Positions 8,432-17,386 of a DNA stretch of 64,000 nt are shown in pieces. Origin of the DNA: Shewanella sp. UCD-KL12 (GTDB lineage: Bacteria > Pseudomonadota > Gammaproteobacteria > Enterobacterales > Shewanellaceae). Under the pieces are notes generated by a model. The model was not told where the DNA came from, made no database searches, and saw only the letters and a list, made by a program, of their open reading frames with translations. The stretch is taken from NCBI RefSeq assembly GCF_001957125.1, contig NZ_MPHJ01000011.1, positions 423 to 64,422 of the forward strand, read 5' to 3'. Positions within the stretch are counted from its first letter, which is position 1; every line of letters begins with the position of its first letter. Both the position numbers and the translations under genes were made by a program.

Positions 8432-8516
8432 ATGCCCAAATTTCAATAAGCCCATCACGCTTAACTTAGCCCTTTTAGTAAAGGCGTCGCGCCTTTACTA
8501 ATTATCAATCAGCGCT

Positions 8517-10379
8517 TTATATCTTAAACATACTTACCGCTTGCTGAAGGCTCTCAGCACGAGATTTTACTTCGCTTGATGCCGAAGCATTTTCATCAGC
8601 TGCCTCAGAGGAGTCCTGCGCAATATCTCTGATAATAACCACGTTCTTATTCACTTCAGAGGCTACCATGCTCTGCTCCTCAATAGCAGCGGCAATTTGC
8701 GTACTCATATCCATGATATTTGTCACATCTGTATTTATCTGTTCAAGAAGCGTTCCTGCAGAAGCAGCTTGCTCAGCACTCTCTCCCCCCTGCTTTTGGG
8801 TTTCCTCCATCAACTGAACAATAGAGCGCGTTCTAGACTGCAAGGTTTGAATGATCCCAGCGATCTCCTCTGTCGACTCTTGAGTTCGCATTGCCAAGCT
8901 TCGAACTTCATCAGCGACGACAGCAAAGCCTCTGCCCTGCTCACCAGCTCTCGCCGCTTCGATTGCCGCATTGAGTGCAAGCAAGTTAGTTTGCTCCGCA
9001 ATACCTCTAATGACATCAAGCACACTACCTATGGTTTCGCTGTCTTTCTCTAGATCTGCAACAACTTGAGCAGAACCATTTAATTGCTCAGCTAAAGACT
9101 GAATTTTTTCAATCGTTTGCTCTACACCAAGCTGACCTTTTTGTGCATTCTCGTGGGTATTGCTGGCCCTATCTGCTGCTAGCTCCGTATTTTTAGCAAT
9201 TTCATCAATCGTCGCGCCCATCTCTGTGATTGCAGTAGCAACCATATCGGTCTCGTTCAGCTGCTGCCCAACCCCTTCAGATGCTTTAGTGGCATTCATA
9301 GAAAGCTCACCGCATGAATGGTTCATAATCTGAACAGACTCAATAACTTCTTCAATGAGCTGCTGAAAGCTTTCTACCATACTATTGAAATGCTTAGCTA
9401 TTTGCCCCAACTCATCCTCAGCGTTAGCATCACATCGTATAGTGAGATCTTTATTTTTCTCAATATTAGAAATAGCTCTCGTGATACGGTCGACTGGCTC
9501 CATAATGCTGCGAATAATAAAGATGGTAAAACTAAGTAGGATTATCGCAATTAAAACAAAGATACTAACACCCAACGTAAATGCTGAATCTTCAGCGTCA
9601 TGAATTGCCGATAAAGCCTGCTCTTTTAACATCATCGAGTCTGCTTCTGCAGTTTTAACCGCTTCTCGCAATGCCGCCATCTGTCCATCATTTTTAGTTA
9701 ACCCTAACTGCTGCTCTTTACTCACTAATGTAGCAAAGTCTCTTTGGTAGCTAGACATGAGAGAGGAGATCTGACTTTTGGCCGTTACATCTAAAACCGA
9801 TTGAGATAGCACCTGCTGAAACTTAGCAATATTGCCATTAAACTTATCAACGTAACTCAATTTCCGTCGCAGCATAAAATCTTTCTCATTTCGCCTAAGC
9901 TGCAACATCACGACCATAAGCCTAGGCTGATCATATTTTTTTACTAATGTCTCAACATCCCGTACAGCTTGCCTGAGTGTGCCATATAACCCCGTTTTTG
10001 GGGTTAAGCCAATCTCTTGCTGTAACTGCACCACAGTTTCAAACGATTGCTTGTAATGTTCTAGGCTTTTTCCAAAACTATCTAATGCACTTGTTGGAAT
10101 ATCATAAGTATCAAACTCTAGCCTTAATGTATTCATCACCGAATTCATTTCGCTAGCATTCGATTTATGTTTTTCTAAATAACTCATCTCTAGTCGAGCA
10201 AAAAAGTCCTTTTCATCCTTACGAAGGCTCAATACTTCATTTTCTAGCTCGATAACACTTTGCGCAGCAATAGAAAGATCAGCCTGAACCCCACTTGAAT
10301 ATCTTTGTAATCCAAACATGGCGATAAGTGACAATATTGACACGGCCGCACTAAGCAGCAATTTATGACGGATGAGCAT
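8517..10379 (-). CDS. Methyl-accepting chemotaxis protein, HBM sensor type
   Basis: This is a 620-residue inner-membrane chemoreceptor. TM1 is at about residues 6-22. The periplasmic part (about 25-260) has the doubled helical motif LRKDEKDFFAR and LRRNEKDFMLR, which marks a helical bimodular (HBM) ligand domain like that of Pseudomonas McpS. TM2 (about 268-292), a HAMP domain and the long signalling coiled coil follow, with the conserved hairpin tip EQTNLLALNAAIEAARAGEQGRGFAVVADEVR. Known HBM receptors bind organic acids, but the ligand here is not predictable. The track-style TTG start at 10400 was replaced by the ATG at 10379, which has GGGGA about 8 bases upstream and starts directly before TM1. 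Confidence 0.93.
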   Translation of the reverse strand: MLIRHKLLLSAAVSILSLIAMFGLQRYSSGVQADLSIAAQSVIELENEVLSLRKDEKDFFARLEMSYLEKHKSNASEMNSVMNTLRLEFDTYDIPTSALDSFGKSLEHYKQSFETVVQLQQEIGLTPKTGLYGTLRQAVRDVETLVKKYDQPRLMVVMLQLRRNEKDFMLRRKLSYVDKFNGNIAKFQQVLSQSVLDVTAKSQISSLMSSYQRDFATLVSKEQQLGLTKNDGQMAALREAVKTAEADSMMLKEQALSAIHDAEDSAFTLGVSIFVLIAIILLSFTIFIIRSIMEPVDRITRAISNIEKNKDLTIRCDANAEDELGQIAKHFNSMVESFQQLIEEVIESVQIMNHSCGELSMNATKASEGVGQQLNETDMVATAITEMGATIDEIAKNTELAADRASNTHENAQKGQLGVEQTIEKIQSLAEQLNGSAQVVADLEKDSETIGSVLDVIRGIAEQTNLLALNAAIEAARAGEQGRGFAVVADEVRSLAMRTQESTEEIAGIIQTLQSRTRSIVQLMEETQKQGGESAEQAASAGTLLEQINTDVTNIMDMSTQIAAAIEEQSMVASEVNKNVVIIRDIAQDSSEAADENASASSEVKSRAESLQQAVSMFKI

Positions 10380-10642
10380 ATGGAGGGTCCCCTTAAACAA
10401 GCACTCTTTTAAAAATAGTAGTAAATCAATAAAAAGTTAAGAAAAAACTAACTTGAACGGAACAGTCTCACCCGTTTGTACTCATATCGGCAGTTTGAGC
10501 AGTATAATTAACTATTTTTTCGGTTTTTCATAAAGATATTTAACTTCAACTGGCTGAAAATGTCTTAATGCATTCACTCATTCTTTATCTAACCAACACA
10601 AAGGTATACAATATCCCAAAGAAAGCAATTTGCGGAGATATT

Positions 10643-11602
10643 ATGCAGGTCATAGATGCCAAAACAGTTCACGAATCTCTTAACTTTCCAAGACTAATTT
10701 CAGAACTCAAAGATACATTCTCTAAACCTGCGGGTATGCCACAGCGCCAAGTCTTTAACCTAGATGAGGGTACATCGCACAGTGATGCTTTTGCGGTACT
10801 CCCCTCCTGGAACGACAAAACGATCGCAGTTAAAGCCTTTACATACTTTCCTAGCAACCCCTCTAAAGATTGCGAATTAGAAAGTTTATACTCAAAAATC
10901 ATGATCTTTGACCGTAAAACCGGTGTCCCACAAGCACTTGTAGATGGCACTAGTGTTACCTACTGGCGTACAGCTGCAATCTCAGCTTTAGGCAGTGATT
11001 TTCTAGCAAGGAAAGATGCTTGTAAGTTGCTCGTATTCGGTACAGGGCGCTTAGCGTCATTTATGGCATTAGCTCATGCAAGTGTAAGGCCCATTAACGA
11101 AATATCCATATGGGGAAGAGACCCTAATAAAGCGCAAAAAGTGGTTGAGACCATTAAACTTTTAAAGCCAAATATTAAAGTTACTGTATGTGATGATATC
11201 GAAAGAACAGTAAAACAAGCCGATATTATTAGCTGTGCAACAGGCTCTCCAAGCCCGCTTTTTAATAGCGATTGGGTTCAAGCTGGTACCCATACTGACT
11301 TTGTTGGCAATCATAACCATGACAGACGTGAATGTGATACCAAGCTAGTATTAAAAGCATCAGTGTACGTCGACTCAAAAGTTAATGTATTCGCTGAGGC
11401 TGGAGAAATTTTAATTCCAATTTCTGAAGGTGTGTACAGCACTGACTCTGTCATTGGCGAGCTTGCCCAACTCTGCAACGGACAAATACCTGGAAGAAGG
11501 AGTGATGAGGAGATCACCTTATTTAAAACTGTTGGCACAGCGCTCGCCGATCTTGTTGGCGCTCAACTCGTCTACTCACAACTGAAAGCCAAAAGTGAGT
11601 AG
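10643..11602 (+). CDS. Ornithine cyclodeaminase / mu-crystallin family protein
   Basis: This is a 319-residue NAD(P)-binding enzyme of the ornithine cyclodeaminase/mu-crystallin family. The substrate-side domain contains the conserved KAFTYFP and DGTSVTYWRTAAISAL stretches (the R-T-A motif), and the Rossmann part has LLVFGTGRLASFMALAHA, a glycine-rich dinucleotide site. Family members include cyclodeaminases, alanine dehydrogenase, ketimine reductases and opine-type enzymes, so the exact reaction is open. The ATG at 10643 has GGAG 7 bases upstream; an ATG at 10568 is less likely. It stands alone, divergent from the chemoreceptor gene. Confidence 0.85.
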   Translation: MQVIDAKTVHESLNFPRLISELKDTFSKPAGMPQRQVFNLDEGTSHSDAFAVLPSWNDKTIAVKAFTYFPSNPSKDCELESLYSKIMIFDRKTGVPQALVDGTSVTYWRTAAISALGSDFLARKDACKLLVFGTGRLASFMALAHASVRPINEISIWGRDPNKAQKVVETIKLLKPNIKVTVCDDIERTVKQADIISCATGSPSPLFNSDWVQAGTHTDFVGNHNHDRRECDTKLVLKASVYVDSKVNVFAEAGEILIPISEGVYSTDSVIGELAQLCNGQIPGRRSDEEITLFKTVGTALADLVGAQLVYSQLKAKSE

Positions 11603-11832
11603 CTCATACTGGCAAGCTAAACCACTACACTCTCTAATCAATCTCTGAAGGTTATGGGGCTCTACAAAGCCCCTGTTCCAAATCTATACACAAACTCCCT
11701 GCAGTTCACTTCCCCTATTAAGTGTTATACCTTTGTAGAAAATTTTCACCACCTTTAAACCTTTTGCTAACTAGCGCCTGTCTAATTAGGTATCGATTGT
11801 TTTCCATCATTGTATTACACAGGGAATATTCA

Positions 11833-12369
11833 GTGAGTGTACAGATACAGTTCATCGAAAAGGAGCAACTTTCAGAGCCAGAGCTGGTAAAGAGAGCCAA
11901 GCTGGGAGATAAATCTGCCTTTAAGCAGATCTATAAATTGCACCACAAGCGTGTCTACGCTCTCTGTTTCAGGCTCGCTGGCCAAATAGATCTAGCCGAA
12001 GAAGCAACTCAAGATACATTCGTTCGTTTATGGCAGAAACTGCCTCAATTTAACGGGGATAGCCAATTTGCGACCTGGCTTCATAGCCTTACCGTTAATC
12101 AAGCATTAACCAGCATCAAGAAACATAAAAGCTTCTGGGCAAGGTTTTTACCTCTCACAGAGCAAATCGACTTAGGTCATGACAGTTTTGAATATGAGCG
12201 CTTAGATAAATTACTACTTAAGCTCCCCGAACGAGCAAGGCTCGTCTATGTGTTATTTGAAATTGAAGGTTATAAGCACGACGAGATAGCTAAGTTACTA
12301 AATATTGCAGTTGGCACCAGTAAGGCACAATTCCACCGTGCTAAGAAGCTACTTCAGGAGATGCTCTAA
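11833..12369 (+). CDS. ECF-type RNA polymerase sigma factor
   Basis: This is a 178-residue extracytoplasmic-function sigma-70 family protein. Region 2 contains AEEATQDTFVRLWQ and FATWLHSLTVNQAL, and region 4 contains the helix-turn-helix YKHDEIAKLLNIAVGTSKAQFHRAKK. I chose the GTG at 11833 because AGGGA lies 7 bases upstream and the length then fits the ECF family; the longer ATG start at 11722 adds an unlike leader. Its stop overlaps the start of the next gene (TAATG), so it is translationally coupled to a membrane protein that is its probable regulator. Confidence 0.9.
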   Translation: MSVQIQFIEKEQLSEPELVKRAKLGDKSAFKQIYKLHHKRVYALCFRLAGQIDLAEEATQDTFVRLWQKLPQFNGDSQFATWLHSLTVNQALTSIKKHKSFWARFLPLTEQIDLGHDSFEYERLDKLLLKLPERARLVYVLFEIEGYKHDEIAKLLNIAVGTSKAQFHRAKKLLQEML

Positions 12370-12932
12370 TGAGTAATCAACAGCAAAAACTCGCATCTTT
12401 AACTTCTGACTTACCTAAAGAGCTTTCACCACAGAAAGACCTATGGGATCAAATTGAGCAGCGGCTGAACGTGCCCTTACAAGAAAATATTAACCCTAAA
12501 TACCCAGCTAAACGAAATACCTCGTGGTATCTGCTTGCCGCTAGCCTAATGCTATTTGCAGTACTTATAGGCAGTCAGCTTCCTTTTGAAATTAAGGACT
12601 CATTGCCTCTGATGACAAATACATCAAAAGATCATTCAGAGCTAATCGCAACGCTTGAAAACATACAATTAGCCCATGAAATGCAGGTATCAGAACTCAA
12701 ACAAGCAGCTAGTCTCATCAACTGGCAATCGAGTCCATATAGCTCACCTGTTGAAACTGGCATTGAACAGTTGCGGCAAGCTGCACAGCAGATTTACCAA
12801 GCATTAATGCAAAACCCTACAGATAATCAGTTATGGCAACTCTGGTTATGGGCGCAACAAAGAGAGATAGAGCTATTAAGACAGGGACAAAAGCTGCCCA
12901 TATCACAACACTCACAAGGAGAGATAATATGA
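12369..12932 (+). CDS. Single-pass membrane protein, probable anti-sigma factor
   Basis: This is a 187-residue protein with a soluble N-terminal part (about 1-50), one membrane segment (about 53-69, WYLLAASLMLFAVLIG) and a helical, glutamine-rich periplasmic part. It has no zinc-binding anti-sigma signature (no HxxxCxxC). Position and topology suggest an anti-sigma factor for the ECF protein, with the first 50 residues binding sigma in the cytoplasm. That role is inferred from the operon: the start overlaps the sigma stop and its stop overlaps the start of the DUF4097 gene. Confidence 0.7.
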   Translation: MSNQQQKLASLTSDLPKELSPQKDLWDQIEQRLNVPLQENINPKYPAKRNTSWYLLAASLMLFAVLIGSQLPFEIKDSLPLMTNTSKDHSELIATLENIQLAHEMQVSELKQAASLINWQSSPYSSPVETGIEQLRQAAQQIYQALMQNPTDNQLWQLWLWAQQREIELLRQGQKLPISQHSQGEII

Positions 12933-13876
12933 AAAGAATCAAACTCAGTCAGTTTTTACTTATTCCATTAATTTTATTAAGCAACTTAACCCTAGCAGCA
13001 CAGAGTGTTGATAAACAAATAGAAGTAGAGAGCGATCTTAAACTTAATATCAAAGTACTCAGAGGCGAGGTCAACATTCAGAGCTGGGATAAACAAGCTA
13101 TCAGTGTTAAAGGTACTTTAGATGAGCTAAGTGAAGGCTTCTTGTTCGAAAAACAGGGTCAATCAGTCACCATTGAAGATCAAATGCCCCGTCAATTCCG
13201 CGGCAACGACAAAGATGGCTCTTCGCTAACAATCATAGTTCCTCGAAATCTGACCTTATATGCAGAAGGTGTTTCATCAAGTTATCAATTAGCCTCATTA
13301 GCTGGAGATATCAGAGTTAACTCGGTCAGTGGTGACATTCGTGCCAATGACATCAGTGAGCAAGTACTGTTCCACACGGTATCAGGTGATATAGTCTCTT
13401 CAAGACTCAATGGAAAAACACGGCTTGAAACAGTATCCGGCAGTATTGAAGATGAGCAAAGTGATGGAGAGATAAGCTACAAATCAGTCAGCGGTAATCT
13501 TGAAGCAGATTCGATGGCTACTAAGGTGTCTATTGAGCAAGTTTCTGGTGATGGTGCAATCAGATTACAGCAACTGAAAAGCCTTGATGTAAAAAGCATT
13601 AGCGGGGATATAGCGCTATCAATTAAGGGGTTAACATCAATGGCTAATCTAGACAGTGTCAGTGGTGATATCTCAATCAAGTTGCCTAAAACTATTGATG
13701 CTAGGTTTAACCTTAACGGCGGCCCTGGTGGGAAAATTCACAATAACTTTAGTGAAGATAAGCCTAAAAAAGAGAAGTATTCGCCCACCTCTTTTCTCAA
13801 GTTTCAGAGCGGTGAGCCCAAGGCTGATATAAAAATCAGCACCATCAGTGGGGATATCGAGCTAAAAAGAGGCTGA
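12929..13876 (+). CDS. Exported DUF4097 beta-helix protein
   Basis: This is a 315-residue exported protein. A signal peptide (MKRIKLSQFLLIPLILLSNLTLAA region) is followed by a repetitive solenoid in which S-G-D-I or S-G-(N/S)-(I/L) recurs about every 20 residues (SVSGDIRAN, TVSGDIVSS, TVSGSIEDE, SVSGNLEAD, SISGDIALS, SVSGDISIK, TISGDIELK). This is the DUF4097 adhesin-like beta-helix pattern. The ATG has AAGGAGAG upstream and overlaps the preceding stop (ATGA). Function is unknown; as the third gene of a sigma/regulator operon it may sense or answer envelope conditions. A hairpin follows. Confidence 0.8.
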   Translation: MKRIKLSQFLLIPLILLSNLTLAAQSVDKQIEVESDLKLNIKVLRGEVNIQSWDKQAISVKGTLDELSEGFLFEKQGQSVTIEDQMPRQFRGNDKDGSSLTIIVPRNLTLYAEGVSSSYQLASLAGDIRVNSVSGDIRANDISEQVLFHTVSGDIVSSRLNGKTRLETVSGSIEDEQSDGEISYKSVSGNLEADSMATKVSIEQVSGDGAIRLQQLKSLDVKSISGDIALSIKGLTSMANLDSVSGDISIKLPKTIDARFNLNGGPGGKIHNNFSEDKPKKEKYSPTSFLKFQSGEPKADIKISTISGDIELKRG

Positions 13877-13884
13877 TAAGTTCG

Positions 13885-13914
13885 GTATAGAGATGCTAAT
13901 TTGCATCTCTATAC
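13885..13914. terminator. Hairpin between convergent genes, probable terminator
   Basis: A perfect 12-bp stem (13885-13896 with 13903-13914), loop TAATTT, between the DUF4097 gene and rsuA, which converge. Only a short T-rich tail (TTGTGTGTT) follows, so efficiency is uncertain. Confidence 0.55.
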
Positions 13915-13965
13915 TTGTGTGTTAATCAAAGTGGTTCTTAACACTTGGAAGCGATAACTTTAAGC

Positions 13966-14655
13966 TTAAACAGATGCAATCTCTTCATCTGTAAGGTAAC
14001 GCCATTCACCCGGCTCTAGGTCATCGTCTAAACAGATCTCCCCAACGCTTTCTCGATGAAGCCCAACAACTTTATTGCCTACAGCCGCAAACATACGCTT
14101 CACTTGATGGTATTTACCTTCAGTAATCGTCAAACGGGCAGTATGAGCATCTATAATTTCAAGTACAGCAGGCTTGGTCAGTCCATCTTCACTTTTTAGC
14201 TGAATCCCCTGAGAAAAAGTCTCAATTAACCCCGTATCAAGCTCTTCAACAAGTTTAACTAGGTAGCTTTTGCCACAATCCTTCTTTGGTGAAGTGATTT
14301 TATGTGACCACTGACCATCTGTCGTGATCAAAACCAAACCTGTAGTGTCTATATCTAACCTTCCAGCAATATGCAGATCATCTGGTTTTTCTATATCAAG
14401 GAGGTCTATTACTGTGGGGTGAACTTCATCATATGTGGCACATATGGTATCAAGAGGCTTGTTGAGCATTAAAAATCTCGGGCCCACTATCGAGATCACA
14501 TCACCATCTAAACAGACAGTTTGCGTCTCTTTTACTTTAAAACTTGAATCTTTAATTACGACACCATCACAAGTCACAACTCCTTTGTGCAATGCTTTCT
14601 TGGCCATAGAGCGAGTCAGCTCGGTTGATTCACAGATAAATTTGTCTAAGCGCAC
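13966..14655 (-). CDS. rsuA: RsuA-family 16S rRNA pseudouridine synthase
   Basis: This is a 229-residue protein with an N-terminal S4 RNA-binding domain (RLDKFICEST onward) and a catalytic domain with GRLDIDTTGLVLITTDG, where D101 is the expected nucleophile. The GKYHQVKRMF motif near the C-terminus is typical of the RsuA/RluB/E/F group. RsuA makes pseudouridine 516 in 16S rRNA. The GTG at 14655 gives the MRLDKF N-terminus seen in RsuA; a TTG four codons upstream is the alternative. Assignment to RsuA rather than RluE/F rests on length and the N-terminus. Confidence 0.85.
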   Translation of the reverse strand: MRLDKFICESTELTRSMAKKALHKGVVTCDGVVIKDSSFKVKETQTVCLDGDVISIVGPRFLMLNKPLDTICATYDEVHPTVIDLLDIEKPDDLHIAGRLDIDTTGLVLITTDGQWSHKITSPKKDCGKSYLVKLVEELDTGLIETFSQGIQLKSEDGLTKPAVLEIIDAHTARLTITEGKYHQVKRMFAAVGNKVVGLHRESVGEICLDDDLEPGEWRYLTDEEIASV

Positions 14656-15116
14656 AAGTATTCTCAAGTTCTTAAGGTGAAAGTGGCGCTATTATGAAGG
14701 GCTGTGATGTAAAGGGCAAAACTTAAAAAAATCACACTCAATAAGTTCGGTTCACTTAATCAGATAAAAAGTAAAACAGCCCGCTATTTCGTCCACGATT
14801 GTCTCTGTATGGTAAGAGGGAGACGACTCTGATTAAGAGACTTACGTTTACGGATAAGGAAACCTTTACTTACAGATGTTCCAAAATAAATCGACAGGGA
14901 TAATCCCCCCTGCCTTGTTTACACAACCAAATTGGACTTAACATGTGTGACAGTGTGTCACTTATCATCAAGTGCACTGGGTTTTGAGAGGTTTACCGAC
15001 CAGTTATTACTTTATCTTTCGGTTATCAGAACTATCAAAGCGGTACATCTCACAATATTAAATACAGAAGCTAACAAAATATAATGACCCAAATATGGGC
15101 AATGAAAGGATACAGT
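14656..15116. other. Intergenic between rsuA and M13 peptidase gene
   Basis: About 460 bases without a gene, between divergent genes. It includes an inverted repeat at 14947-14961 and AT-rich stretches near 15040-15090 that may hold the peptidase promoter. I see no clear -35/-10 pair and no repeat element. Confidence 0.5.
14947..14961. promoter_or_regulatory. Inverted repeat, possible operator
   Basis: GTGACA, a 3-base spacer and TGTCAC form a perfect inverted repeat about 155 bases before the M13 peptidase start. It resembles a CRP site but the TGTGA/TCAC half-sites are 7 rather than 6 bases apart, so the binding protein is unknown. Confidence 0.3.
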
Positions 15117-17201
15117 ATGAAGAAAGTACTCGTTGGAGGCTTATGTGCCTCACTGATTGTAGGCTTGGCGGCATGCAACAATAAGGAAGCTGAAGTAAAA
15201 GCACCCGAAACCAGTAAAACAGAAACAGCTGCAGCAGTAGAAATAGCATTAACCTCTGGGATTGATTTCGCTAATTTTGATAAGTCCGTTCGCCCACAAG
15301 ACGACTTTTATAGTTACGTTAACGGTACATGGCTCAAAAACACTGTTATTCCAAGTGACAGAACCAGCACAGGTGCCTTCTACGATCTTCGTGAAAAGTC
15401 TCGAGATGATGTTAAAGCCATTATTGAAGAGGTTGCAGCTACCCCAAATCTCGTAGCAGGCAGTGACGAACAGAAAGTGGCCGACCTATATCGCTCATTT
15501 ATGGACACTGATACGCTAAACCAACTCGGCACAGCGCCTATTCAATCTGAAGTTGAGAAAATTGACGCGCTAAAAACCAAAGCAGACCTAGTGAGTTACT
15601 TTGCTCACAGTCAGATCATTGGCTCAGGCACCCCGCTCGCATTTTATATCGATGTTGATGCCAAAGACTCAAGTCGCTACGCGACTCATATCTGGCAATA
15701 TGGCCTAAGCCTTCCAGAGAAAGACTACTACTTCAATGATGGAGAACGCTTCGTCAATATTCGTAAGGCTTATGTTGAACACATAGAAAAGATGTTTACC
15801 TTAGCAGGTTTTGAAGCGCCTAAAGCGAGTGCTGAGCAGGTTCTAGCACTAGAAACGGCCATCGCAAGCAGACATTGGGACGTAGTAGAAACCCGCGATA
15901 GCACCAAAACTTACAACCTATATCAAGTTAAAGACCTAGCCACCTTAGCGCCAGATATCGACTGGAATGGTTACTTATCTACCTTAGGTGTTGCAGACCA
16001 AAAAGATATCATCATCAATCAACCAAGCTTTATTGAAGGTTTCAATGAAGTGCTTAAGGCCAATGAACTTTCGACTTGGCAAACTTACATGAAGTGGCAG
16101 CTATTAACTCACTTTGCTGGAGAGATGACAGGACAGCTTGATAATGAGAATTTCGAATTTTTCTCCAAAACGTTAAACGGACAAGCTGAGCAACAACCTC
16201 GTTGGAAGCGCGGCGTAAGTACAGTTAACAGTGTATTAGGCGAAGTCGTAGGCAAAGTTTATGTTAAACGCCACTTTGCCCCTGAAGCCAAAGAGCGTAT
16301 GCAAGTGCTCGTTGAGAACTTACGTGGTGCTTACGGAACCAGTATCGACAACCTAGAGTGGATGAGTGCAGACACTAAGGTTGCAGCTAAAGACAAGCTG
16401 GCTAAATTCGACCCTAAAATTGGTTACCCAGACAGATGGGAAGATTACTCTAAGCTGACTATTAAAGCTGATGATTTAGTTGGCAACGGTATTCGCGCCA
16501 ATGAGCTTGGGCATGAAAAAGAGTTGGAAAAACTTGCAGGTCCTATCCGTAAGTGGGAATGGCATATGACACCTCAAACGGTGAATGCTTACTACAACCC
16601 GACCATGAACGAAATTGTTTTCCCAGCAGCTATCTTGCAGCCACCATTCTTCAATATGCAAGCTGATGATGCGGTTAACTACGGTGGTATTGGTGCTGTT
16701 ATCGGACATGAGATGGGCCACGGTTTCGATGACCAAGGTGCAAAGTTTGATGGTGAAGGTAATATGCGTGACTGGTGGACAGAGCAAGATCTCTCTGAGT
16801 TTGCCGAACGTGGTAAAGCCTTAGTTGCGCAATATGATGGTTACGCCGTTTTCGACGACTTGAATGTCAATGGTGAGCTAACGTTAGGCGAAAACATTGG
16901 TGACTTATCAGGTGTGACTATCGCTTACAAAGCCTACAAGAAATCACTCGATGGTAAAGAAGCGCCTGTCATTGACGGCTTAACTGGCGATGAGCGATTC
17001 TTCATCGGCTTTACACAGATCTGGCGAGCTAAGATTAAAGAGGAGTCGATGCGTAACCGTGTTGCAACCGACCCACACTCACCTGCTAAGTTCCGCTCTC
17101 TGGGCGCCCTGTCAAACATGCCACAGTTTTACACAACCTTTGACGTAAAAGAGGGGGATGCCATGTATATCGCCCCTGAAAAACGTGTGAAAATCTGGTA
17201 A
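15117..17201 (+). CDS. M13 (neprilysin-family) metallopeptidase lipoprotein
   Basis: This is a 694-residue exported zinc endopeptidase of the M13/PepO family. A lipoprotein signal ends in LAAC with C20 lipidated. The zinc site is HEMGH at 531-535 with the third ligand in ENIGDLSG (about E592), and the substrate-binding NAYYNP motif precedes it. Length matches bacterial M13 enzymes, which cut short peptides; this one should face the periplasm from a membrane anchor. The ATG at 15117 has AAAGGA upstream; an ATG at 15084 would misplace the signal peptide. It is followed by a strong terminator. Confidence 0.95.
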   Translation: MKKVLVGGLCASLIVGLAACNNKEAEVKAPETSKTETAAAVEIALTSGIDFANFDKSVRPQDDFYSYVNGTWLKNTVIPSDRTSTGAFYDLREKSRDDVKAIIEEVAATPNLVAGSDEQKVADLYRSFMDTDTLNQLGTAPIQSEVEKIDALKTKADLVSYFAHSQIIGSGTPLAFYIDVDAKDSSRYATHIWQYGLSLPEKDYYFNDGERFVNIRKAYVEHIEKMFTLAGFEAPKASAEQVLALETAIASRHWDVVETRDSTKTYNLYQVKDLATLAPDIDWNGYLSTLGVADQKDIIINQPSFIEGFNEVLKANELSTWQTYMKWQLLTHFAGEMTGQLDNENFEFFSKTLNGQAEQQPRWKRGVSTVNSVLGEVVGKVYVKRHFAPEAKERMQVLVENLRGAYGTSIDNLEWMSADTKVAAKDKLAKFDPKIGYPDRWEDYSKLTIKADDLVGNGIRANELGHEKELEKLAGPIRKWEWHMTPQTVNAYYNPTMNEIVFPAAILQPPFFNMQADDAVNYGGIGAVIGHEMGHGFDDQGAKFDGEGNMRDWWTEQDLSEFAERGKALVAQYDGYAVFDDLNVNGELTLGENIGDLSGVTIAYKAYKKSLDGKEAPVIDGLTGDERFFIGFTQIWRAKIKEESMRNRVATDPHSPAKFRSLGALSNMPQFYTTFDVKEGDAMYIAPEKRVKIW

Positions 17202-17224
17202 TTTACAAACCTAAATTAACCTTT

Positions 17225-17253
17225 AAAAAGAGTGCTTTAAGCACTCTTTTTTT
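17225..17253 (+). terminator. Intrinsic terminator after M13 peptidase gene
   Basis: An AAAGAGTGCTT/AAGCACTCTTT stem (17227-17249) followed by a run of T, about 25 bases after the stop codon. Confidence 0.9.
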
Positions 17254-17386
17254 ATACCTTAAACTTTTTAAACCTATTATGAATAAAAGTTAATTTGCCG
17301 TTCAGCCTAGATTAAGTAGTAGGGGGATAGATTAATCACATCGTTTAGTTATTTCGTTGTCTTTTTTGAGTCATGGAGCTAATTTG

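Noticed and set aside
14946..14962. CRP site upstream of the M13 peptidase gene
   Set aside because: TGTGA and TCAC half-sites are 7 bases apart instead of 6, so it is kept only as an unassigned inverted repeat.
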